Assembly (NCBI GenBank): GCA_036262075.1
Contig: DATAJO010000021.1
Span: 1 to 64,000 of the forward strand
Direction of reading: 5' to 3'
From: JACDBZ01 sp036262075
GTDB taxonomy: Bacteria > Chloroflexota > Limnocylindria > QHBO01
Length of the DNA stretch: 64,000 bases
Shown here: positions 58,269 through 64,000 of the stretch, one piece after another
How the letters are laid out: each line of letters begins with the position of its first letter
How positions within the stretch are numbered: the first letter of the stretch is position 1
The notes under the pieces: model-generated
The model's database searches: none
The model's input: only the letters and a program-made list of their open reading frames with translations
Told to the model about the DNA's origin: nothing
Position numbers and translations under genes: made by a program

Positions 58269-60178
58269 ACCGCCTGACCGCCACCCGCCTCGGCCTCGGC
58301 ATCGCGCTCACGCTCGCAACGCTGCTGATGATCCCCGGGCTGCTCGAGCGCATCCGGATCGAGTCGACGCACCGGGTCTACGAGGTCACCGTGCCGGCCA
58401 CCGAGGTCGAGTCGATCATCGAGAGCGGCGTCGACGCCGACGGTGCCTACCGACAGCTCCAGGAGGCCGGCGTCTCGTCGATCGCGCTCGAGATGCGCAC
58501 CGTTGAGGACCTCGAGGCCGATGGCCGCATCGCCGTCTTCCGGCGCGCCGAGCTCGTCAGCCAGCTCCTCCTCGCCGGTGAGGACCCGTCGCAGGTCCCC
58601 GAGGGCCCCGGCGAGTACATCGTCCTCCTCGACGGCGATGCGGCATTCCTCGACGGCGAGGATGGCCTCGCCGAGGCGCTGGCCGGCGGCAACCCGCCGC
58701 GCAGGATCGAGCCGCTCGAGATCGGCGGCCTGTCGATGCTCCACGTCACCGGCGCAGTGGACGTCCGCGAGGTCGTCGTCGGCTACGACATGGAGCTCGC
58801 CCGCGAGATCGCGGACCGCGGCTTCGGGCTCATCGCCCGCGTGCCGGACACCGTCGACGGCGACCCGGACGCGACCGGCGACACCCTCGACCGCCTGAAC
58901 GAGGAGCTCGGCGTCGACCGCGTCCTGTTCACCGGGTCGCGGGCGCCGTACATCGATGACGGCGAAAGCTTCCGGCGCCTCGTCGAGCGGCTCCGCGCGA
59001 CCGGATATAGCGTGTTCCTCATCGAGCTCCTCGAGCAGGAGGGCACCGCCCGCTACGTCGAGCGCGTCGGCTCCGGCATGCGGCTCCACGCCATTGAGCT
59101 CGAGCAGGTCGACCCGCCGACGGCGATCGACCGCGCGGTCCGCGCCGTGCGCGAGCGGAACATCCACACCATCTTCCTGCGGCCGACCCCGGCGCTCTCG
59201 GCGGAGGGACGGCTCGAGGAGATCGTCACCGTCGCCGCCGGCGTCCGCGAGCATCTCGCCGGCGACCTCGAGCCGGGCATCACAGCACCGTTCGAGCCCC
59301 TCGAGAAGACGCCGCTCCTCGTCGCCGGCGCCGCCCTGGCCTCGCTTGCCATCGTCGTCGCCAGCGGCGCGCTGGTGCACCCGTGGCTGGCGATCGTGTT
59401 CGGCCTCGGGACGGCGGCGCTCATCGGCGGCTGGCTGGCCGGCATCGGCATCGCGGGCGACCTCCTCCGGCTCGGGGTGGCCGTGCTCGCCTCGGCCCTC
59501 GCCGTGTTCGTGGCCCGGCCGCGCGAGCGCATCGGCCCGGCCGCGCTGGAGTACCTCGGTGCCGCGGCCGTCGTGTTCGCGACCGGCCTGACGATCACCG
59601 CCCTCGGCTACGAGGACCGCTTTCTCGTCGGCTCGACCGACTTCTTCGGCGTCAAGGCGCTGCTCGTCGCGCCGCCCGCCATCACCGGCCTGTGGGCGCT
59701 GTACCGCTCGCTCGGCGAGCCACGCCTGCGGGACCTGCCGCGCGTCGCCCGCCTTCCGATCGAGATCTGGCAGGTGGTGGCGCTCGGCATCGTGGCGGCC
59801 GCGGGGCTCTACCTCGTCATCCGCTCGGGCAACACCGGCGCGGCCCCCAGCTGGGAGCTGAACCTGCGCCAGTGGCTCGAGGACCTCCTCTACATCCGTC
59901 CGCGAACGAAGGAGTTCCTCATCGGCTTCCCGGCGCTCATCGCCGGCATTCTCGTCACGGCTCGCTGGCGGCACGGCTGGTGGCTGTACGCCATCGGCTC
60001 GATCGGGACCGCCTCGGCGATCGACACGTTCTGCCACTTCCATACGCCGCTCCTCGTCTCGCTCCTGCGCACCGCGTACGCGGTCGGGTTCGGGTTCGTC
60101 ATCGGCGTCGTGGCCCTGCTCGTCGTCCGCCGGGCCTGGCCGCCCGTACGTGACTTCGCGCTCCGGCACTGGGGATGA
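58265..60178 (+). CDS. DUF5693 family membrane protein, partner of CsaB
   Basis: A 637-residue protein: TM1 (about 8-25), an extracytoplasmic domain of about 330 residues that looks like a TIM-barrel-type hydrolase (YRQLQEAGVSSIALEMRTVEDLEADGRIAVF, GFGLIARVPDTVDGD, VLFTGSRAPYIDDGESFRRLVERLRATGYSVFLIELLEQEGT, NIHTIFLRPTP), then about eight C-terminal membrane spans. I know the family only as a companion of csaB in Firmicutes and Chloroflexota. The ATGA overlaps with wecG and csaB support a joint role. It might act on the polymer outside the membrane or help move the pyruvylated unit; no activity is proven. Confidence 0.88.
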   Translation: MNRLTATRLGLGIALTLATLLMIPGLLERIRIESTHRVYEVTVPATEVESIIESGVDADGAYRQLQEAGVSSIALEMRTVEDLEADGRIAVFRRAELVSQLLLAGEDPSQVPEGPGEYIVLLDGDAAFLDGEDGLAEALAGGNPPRRIEPLEIGGLSMLHVTGAVDVREVVVGYDMELAREIADRGFGLIARVPDTVDGDPDATGDTLDRLNEELGVDRVLFTGSRAPYIDDGESFRRLVERLRATGYSVFLIELLEQEGTARYVERVGSGMRLHAIELEQVDPPTAIDRAVRAVRERNIHTIFLRPTPALSAEGRLEEIVTVAAGVREHLAGDLEPGITAPFEPLEKTPLLVAGAALASLAIVVASGALVHPWLAIVFGLGTAALIGGWLAGIGIAGDLLRLGVAVLASALAVFVARPRERIGPAALEYLGAAAVVFATGLTITALGYEDRFLVGSTDFFGVKALLVAPPAITGLWALYRSLGEPRLRDLPRVARLPIEIWQVVALGIVAAAGLYLVIRSGNTGAAPSWELNLRQWLEDLLYIRPRTKEFLIGFPALIAGILVTARWRHGWWLYAIGSIGTASAIDTFCHFHTPLLVSLLRTAYAVGFGFVIGVVALLVVRRAWPPVRDFALRHWG

Positions 60179-61227
60179 GGGTCGTCGTCTCCGGCTACTA
60201 CGGCTATGGCAACGCTGGGGACGAGGCCGTCCTGGCCGGCCTGCTGCGCACGCTGCGCGACATCGACCCCGGCCTGGAGGCCGTCGTGGTCTCCGGCGAT
60301 CCGGCCGCCACACGGCGCGACCACGGGGTCGAGGCGGTCCCGCGCATGGGGCTGCCGGCGATCATGCGGACACTCCGCGGGGCCGATGGGCTCGTCAGCG
60401 GCGGCGGCTCGCTGCTCCAGGACCGGACGTCGGCCCGGCCGGTGGCCTACTACGCCGGGCTCATGCTCCTCGCCCGTACGCTCGGGCGCCGCTACGTCGT
60501 CCACGCCCAGGGCCTGGGGCCGATCGACCGCGGGCTGAACCGTCGCCTGGCCGCCACGGCGCTGCGCGGCGCGGCGCTGGTCTCGTTCCGCGACGAAGCG
60601 TCGATCGCCCTCGCCAGGGAGCTCGGCGTCCGTCGGCCGATCGACCTCGTCCCCGACCCCGCGCTGGCGCTCACGCCCCCGACTCCCAGCGCGTCCGACG
60701 GCGGTCCGATCGTCGTCGCCGTCCGCGACTGGCCGGGGGGTGCACCGATGCTGGACATGATTCGCGCCGGCCTCGAGCGGCTCGCCGGGGGGGCGCCGAT
60801 CGTCGCGCTCCCCATGCAGCGTGGCGTCGACGTCGAGCCCTCGCGCCGGGTCGTGGCCGGCGTTGCCGGCGCCGAGGTGCTCGAGGGCGACCCGTCGCTC
60901 GACGACGTGCTCGCCACGATCGCCGGTGCACGGCTCGTCATCGGCATGCGGCTCCACGCCCTCATCCTGGCCGCCGCCTCCGGCGTGCCGGCCGTCGCGA
61001 TCTCGTACGATCCGAAGGTGGATGCCTTCGCCGCCCAGGCCGGCCAGCCGGTCGTCGCCCGCATCGGCGCACCGAAGCCGATCGACCCCGACGCCTTCGC
61101 CGCCGCCGCGCGGACCGCCGCCGACGCTGGCGGCGCCGTGACGGCCGAGCGCGTTGCCGCCATGCGCGAGGAGCTGCGTCGTGCGGCCGAGCGGAGCCTC
61201 GGCGCGCTGCGCGGAGGGCGTCCGTGA
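60175..61227 (+). CDS. csaB: Polysaccharide pyruvyl transferase CsaB
   Basis: A 350-residue pyruvyltransferase that ketalises a sugar (usually ManNAc) of the secondary cell-wall polymer with PEP-derived pyruvate, making the ligand of SLH domains. Family blocks: VVSGYYGYGNAGDEAVLAGLLRTLRDIDPGLEAVVVSGDPAATRRDHGVEAVPR (about 3-56), LVSGGGSLLQDRTSARPVAYYAGLMLLARTLGRRYVVHAQGLGPI, VSFRDEASIALAREL, DLVPDPALAL and VIGMRLHALILAAASGVPAVAISYDPKVDAFA. It is cytoplasmic. It overlaps DUF5693 (ATGA) and wecB (GTGA). It is consistent with the three SLH proteins in this window. Confidence 0.95.
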   Translation: MRVVVSGYYGYGNAGDEAVLAGLLRTLRDIDPGLEAVVVSGDPAATRRDHGVEAVPRMGLPAIMRTLRGADGLVSGGGSLLQDRTSARPVAYYAGLMLLARTLGRRYVVHAQGLGPIDRGLNRRLAATALRGAALVSFRDEASIALARELGVRRPIDLVPDPALALTPPTPSASDGGPIVVAVRDWPGGAPMLDMIRAGLERLAGGAPIVALPMQRGVDVEPSRRVVAGVAGAEVLEGDPSLDDVLATIAGARLVIGMRLHALILAAASGVPAVAISYDPKVDAFAAQAGQPVVARIGAPKPIDPDAFAAAARTAADAGGAVTAERVAAMREELRRAAERSLGALRGGRP

Positions 61228-62345
61228 GCGGGCCGCGCTGCCCGATCGCGATCCTGTTCGGCACGCGACCCGAGGCGATCAAGCTCGCGCCGGTCATCCT
61301 CGAGCTCCGGCGTCGGGGCGAGCCGACGCTCGTCGTGACGACCGGCCAGCATCGCGAGCTCGTCCACGGCGTGCTCGACCTGTTCGATATCGGGCCCGAC
61401 CTCGACCTCGACATCATGCGGCCGGGGCAGACGCTGGACTACGTCCTGAGCCGGACGGTGACCGGGGTCGGCGAGCTCCTCCAGGAGCGGAAGCCGCGAG
61501 CGGTGCTCGTCCAGGGCGACACGACGAGCGCCTTCGGATCGGCGGTGGCCGGGTTCCACCACCGCATCCCGGTCGGGCACGTCGAGGCGGGCCTGCGCTC
61601 GCACGACGTCGCTCTCCCCTTCCCGGAGGAGATGAACCGGCGCGTGATCTCGGTCGTGGCGCGCTGGCATTTCGCGCCCACCGTCGGGGCGGCGCGCAAC
61701 CTCGAGGCCGAGGGCATCACCGCGGGCGTCGTCGTCACCGGCAACACCGTGGTCGACGCGCTCCGGCACGTCGTCGCCACGAAGGCCAGTCTCCCGGCCG
61801 AGCTTGCCGAGTTCGTCGGTGCCGGCCCGTACCTGCTCGCGACCTCGCACCGCCGCGAGTCGTGGGACGGCGGGATCGCCAACGTCGCCGATGCGCTGGC
61901 CGCCGTGCTCGACGAGGAGCCCGACCTGCGCCTCGTGTTCGCGACCCATCCGAACCCGCTGGCGCGCGCCCCGGTCAGCCAGAGGCTCGCCGGGCATCCG
62001 CGGGCGCGAATCGTCGACCCGCTCGACTACCCGCACTTCCTCGCGCTCCTCGCCGGCTCGATGCTCGCCGTCTCCGACTCGGGCGGCGTCCAGGAGGAGG
62101 GACCGACGCTCGGGATCCCGGTCCTCGTGACCCGCGCGGTCACGGAGCGCCCGGAGGGCGTGGAGGCCGGCGCGGTGCGCCTGGTCGGGACCGATCGCGA
62201 CGCCGTGTTCCGCGAGACCCTGGGCCTCGTCCGCGACCCCGCGGCCCGGGAACGGATGGCATCCGCCGGGCGGACCGCCTACGGCGACGGCCACGCCGCA
62301 GAGCGGATCGCCGATGTCCTGGCCGGGAGCGAGGCGCCCGCCTAG
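61224..62345 (+). CDS. wecB: UDP-N-acetylglucosamine 2-epimerase (non-hydrolysing)
   Basis: A 373-residue GT-B-fold epimerase making UDP-ManNAc from UDP-GlcNAc. Blocks: ILFGTRPEAIKLAPVILELRRRG, TGQHRELVHGVLDLFDI, VQGDTTSAFGSAVAGFHHRIPVGHVEAGLRSHD (about 95-127), PFPEEMNRRVISVVARWHFAPT, SHRRESWDGG and SDSGGVQEEGPTLGIPVLVTRAVTERPEGVEAG. GTG start inside the csaB stop (GTGA). Its product feeds the WecG-like transferase in the same operon. Its TAG stop shares the palindrome CTAG with the stop of the convergent LCP gene. Confidence 0.96.
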   Translation: MSGPRCPIAILFGTRPEAIKLAPVILELRRRGEPTLVVTTGQHRELVHGVLDLFDIGPDLDLDIMRPGQTLDYVLSRTVTGVGELLQERKPRAVLVQGDTTSAFGSAVAGFHHRIPVGHVEAGLRSHDVALPFPEEMNRRVISVVARWHFAPTVGAARNLEAEGITAGVVVTGNTVVDALRHVVATKASLPAELAEFVGAGPYLLATSHRRESWDGGIANVADALAAVLDEEPDLRLVFATHPNPLARAPVSQRLAGHPRARIVDPLDYPHFLALLAGSMLAVSDSGGVQEEGPTLGIPVLVTRAVTERPEGVEAGAVRLVGTDRDAVFRETLGLVRDPAARERMASAGRTAYGDGHAAERIADVLAGSEAPA

Positions 62346-63685
62346 GAGTCGGTGTTGCCGGCCGTCGAGGTGCCGAAGATCCGGTCGCCGAGCGCGCGGA
62401 TGGCGTCGAGGTTGGGGTGCAGGATGTACCCCGCCGCGCTGAACGCCTCGACGCTGACGTAGCCGTCGTCCGGGGTCAGGACGGCGCGCTCGATGTCGGA
62501 GAGGTCCGCCTCCTGGATGCCTCCCGCGATGGCCGGGATGCGGTCGGACGGGATGTCGGTGGCGACGTTGCGCTTCACGGCATCCAGCAGGCCGGGCAAC
62601 GTGACGATGAGGTTCCCCGCGGTGAGCTTCGCGGCGATCGCGGCGAGGAGCTGCTGCTGGCGCTCGGCACGCGTGAAGTCCGACTCGCCCTGGCCCATCC
62701 GCGAGCGGGCGTAGCCGAGGGCCGTGGCCCCGTCCATGTGCTGCCGGCCGGCCGGGATGTACAGGCCGCGCTGCCCGGTCAGGGTGTCGGGATAGCGCGG
62801 GTCGTCGATCGCGCGCTCGACGGTGACGTCGACGCCGCCGATCGTGTCGATCACCTCGCGCAGGCCCTCGATGTCGATGGCCGCGAAGTAGTGGATCCGC
62901 GTCCCGAGCAGCTCGCCGATCGCCGCCTTCAGCGTGGCGGGACCGCCGAGCGGGTACGTCACCGGATCGGCGCTGGCGGTCGACAGCAGCGAGTTCAGCT
63001 TCGCGTTGTAGACCCTGCCGTCGCCGAGCGGCACGCCGTACAGGTCGCGCGGGATCGAGATCATCGCGCTGTCGCCGGTGTCCGGGTCGAGCGTGGCGAC
63101 GAGCATCGTGTCGGTGAGGTGGTGGTCGCGGCCGGGCGCGAAGTCGACGCCGACGAGGAGGACGGTCACCCGCTGGCCGAGGCCGACCTCGGGCTGGTCG
63201 GACGGCACCCCGATCTCGATGTCGCGGCCCTGGTGCTCGTCGAACAGCGCGCCGCCACCCTCGAGCGAGACCGACCCGAGCGTGTCGATTGCCTTCGTGG
63301 CGTACAGCGCCGGCAGCGCGTGCATGCCGATCGTCGCCAGCACGAGGAGTCCGGTGACCGCCCCGGACCACGAGCGCAGCGACAGCCGGTGGCGCGCGGC
63401 GTGGGCCTGGAGGATGGCGACGAGCCGCCAACCGAGGAGCGCGACGTCGAGGACGATGAGCGCGACGAGCACGCGCGTGTCGAGCAGGCGGGTGACGACC
63501 GAGGGGCCGTTGCCGGCGACCGCCGCGACGCCGAGGCCGATGAGCAGCAGGACCGGCGTGACGAGCAGGATCGCGAGGGTCCACTGGCCGTTGTACCCCT
63601 GCCCGAGCCCCGGGACGAGGAAGGACAGGAACGCGGCGGCGGCGGCGCGCGCGTCGGTGTCACGCGCAGGTCGAGATCGGCTCAC
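62342..63685 (-). CDS. LytR-CpsA-Psr (LCP) family wall-polymer ligase with extra N-terminal membrane domain
   Basis: A 447-residue protein. LCP enzymes transfer lipid-linked polymers to peptidoglycan. The N-terminal about 125 residues hold four hydrophobic segments, beginning with SFLVPGLGQGYNGQW, which looks like the TM2-domain motif; standard LCP proteins have one span. The LCP domain (about 160-400) has DTMLVATLDPDTGDSAMISIPRDLYG, IDTIGGVDVTVE and YARSRMGQGESDFTRAERQQQLL, with the Arg/Asp set that binds pyrophosphate. GTG start with GGAG 4-5 nt upstream. It faces the polymer operon and would ligate its product. Confidence 0.93.
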   Translation of the reverse strand: MSRSRPARDTDARAAAAAFLSFLVPGLGQGYNGQWTLAILLVTPVLLLIGLGVAAVAGNGPSVVTRLLDTRVLVALIVLDVALLGWRLVAILQAHAARHRLSLRSWSGAVTGLLVLATIGMHALPALYATKAIDTLGSVSLEGGGALFDEHQGRDIEIGVPSDQPEVGLGQRVTVLLVGVDFAPGRDHHLTDTMLVATLDPDTGDSAMISIPRDLYGVPLGDGRVYNAKLNSLLSTASADPVTYPLGGPATLKAAIGELLGTRIHYFAAIDIEGLREVIDTIGGVDVTVERAIDDPRYPDTLTGQRGLYIPAGRQHMDGATALGYARSRMGQGESDFTRAERQQQLLAAIAAKLTAGNLIVTLPGLLDAVKRNVATDIPSDRIPAIAGGIQEADLSDIERAVLTPDDGYVSVEAFSAAGYILHPNLDAIRALGDRIFGTSTAGNTDS

Positions 63686-63719
63686 GAGGCTCCGAGGAGT
63701 GATCGGGTGCGGGAACGGC

Positions 63720-63742
63720 AGTATAGCCGCGGACTCCGCGGC
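63720..63742 (-). promoter_or_regulatory. LCP promoter: TATACT preceded by a perfect palindrome
   Basis: On the minus strand the -10 TATACT (63720-63725) is immediately preceded by a 17-bp perfect palindrome, GCCGCGG-AGT-CCGCGGC (63726-63742), filling exactly the spacer region. A regulator could bind there. The -35 (GGATTG) is poor, which suits an activated promoter. Confidence 0.45.
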
Positions 63743-63789
63743 CAATCCGCTTGACGCCCGTGGCGCTCGGATCGTTGCATCCGATCCGG

Positions 63790-63795
63790 CATACT
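63790..63795 (+). promoter_or_regulatory. Leaderless -10 box (CATACT) of ppa
   Basis: CATACT ends exactly 6 nt before the ATG at 63802. Confidence 0.55.
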
Positions 63796-63801
63796 CGCCC
63801 G

Positions 63802-64000
63802 ATGCAGGTTCCGTCGCGTGGGGCGATCGAGGTCACGGTCGAGATCCCGTCGGGCAGCCGCAACAAGTACGAGTACGACCATCGGCGCGGGCGGTTCGTC
63901 CTCGATCGGGTCCTCTACTCCAGCGTCCACTATCCGTGCGACTACGGTTTCATCGAGGGCAGCCTGGCCGATGACGGCGACCCGCTCGACGTCCTCGTCG
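63802..64000 (+). CDS. ppa: Inorganic pyrophosphatase (family I), N-terminal part
   Basis: The first 66 codons of soluble family-I pyrophosphatase, cut by the right window edge. Visible blocks: VTVEIPSGSRNKYEYDHRRGRFVLDRVL (residues about 11-38, with Lys and Glu of the active-site ring), SVHYPCDYGFIEGSLADDGDPLDVLV (about 41-66, with the YPxDYGxI and DGDPLDVLV signatures that hold Mg2+). It hydrolyses pyrophosphate released in biosynthesis. It is divergent from the LCP gene and leaderless. Confidence 0.95.
   Translation, partial: MQVPSRGAIEVTVEIPSGSRNKYEYDHRRGRFVLDRVLYSSVHYPCDYGFIEGSLADDGDPLDVLV

Noticed and set aside
60492..63584. Minus-strand open frame of 1030 codons spanning csaB, wecB and into LCP
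   Set aside because: Different segments are shadows of real genes on both strands and no domain is recognisable.

Overview
The window is very GC-rich, gene-dense chromosomal DNA from what is most likely a Chloroflexota bacterium of the Limnocylindria/Ellin6529 type. This placement is inferred from gene content and was not checked by any search. The main clues are a fused heme synthase (CtaA-CtaB), cysteine-containing single or triple S-layer homology (SLH) domains, a CsaB/DUF5693/WecG/WecB/LytR-CpsA-Psr wall-polymer locus typical of monoderm-like cells, a Ddn-like F420-type protein, and widespread leaderless genes. I see no rRNA operon, CRISPR array, prophage or replication origin. One tRNA, tRNA-Pro(CGG), is present.

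Layout. 0-4 kb: respiratory oxidase genes on the minus strand (ctaAB, a lipoprotein, coxB running off the left edge). 4-16 kb: single-gene housekeeping and accessory units (MOSC-GNAT fusion, DUF2236 oxygenase, rhomboid protease, Eis-type acetyltransferase, DHA2 exporter, an unknown large membrane protein, tryptophanase, a PNPOx-UbiA fusion coupled to a second PNPOx). 16-19 kb: a secreted LTD/nuclease protein. 19-24 kb: a ureohydrolase, then a divergent Fur-family regulator and cbiM-cbiN-cbiQ-cbiO nickel/cobalt transporter that share a perfect operator. 24-27 kb: an accessory island of two inverted-repeat elements, one with a transposase and a lipoprotein passenger, the other only about 490 bp with an 80-residue membrane protein gene and a perfect 8-bp target duplication. 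27-31 kb: a giant SLH-anchored subtilase. 31-39 kb: HxlR regulator with palindromic operator, a PDZ serine protease, a pantothenate gene set (DUF2520, panC, panB), a P1 peptidase and an alpha/beta hydrolase. 39-44 kb: GH13 enzyme, LLM oxidoreductase, DUF6582-cyclase and PQQ-type sugar dehydrogenase. 44-45 kb: an unrecognised gene beside tRNA-Pro. 45-54 kb: PIG-V-like and GT39-like mannosyltransferases, a membrane cupredoxin, an FAD monooxygenase, an MBL hydrolase, two small SLH proteins and serA. 54.7-63.7 kb: a tightly overlapping operon for an undecaprenyl-linked, pyruvylated wall polymer, facing an LCP ligase. The right edge is the start of inorganic pyrophosphatase.

How the genes fit together. 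The polymer operon (phosphoglycosyltransferase, flippase, WecG, DUF5693, CsaB, WecB) plus LCP could make and attach the pyruvylated polymer that SLH domains bind, and three SLH proteins lie in the same window. Translation appears to use two classes of start. Most cytoplasmic or integral-membrane genes have a TANNNT-like -10 box 6-9 nt before the start codon and no Shine-Dalgarno sequence (leaderless). Secreted proteins, element-borne genes and the metal transporter have leaders with strong Shine-Dalgarno sites. Internal operon genes use ATGA, GTGA, TGATG and, apparently, CTGA overlaps. These patterns decided several start codons below.
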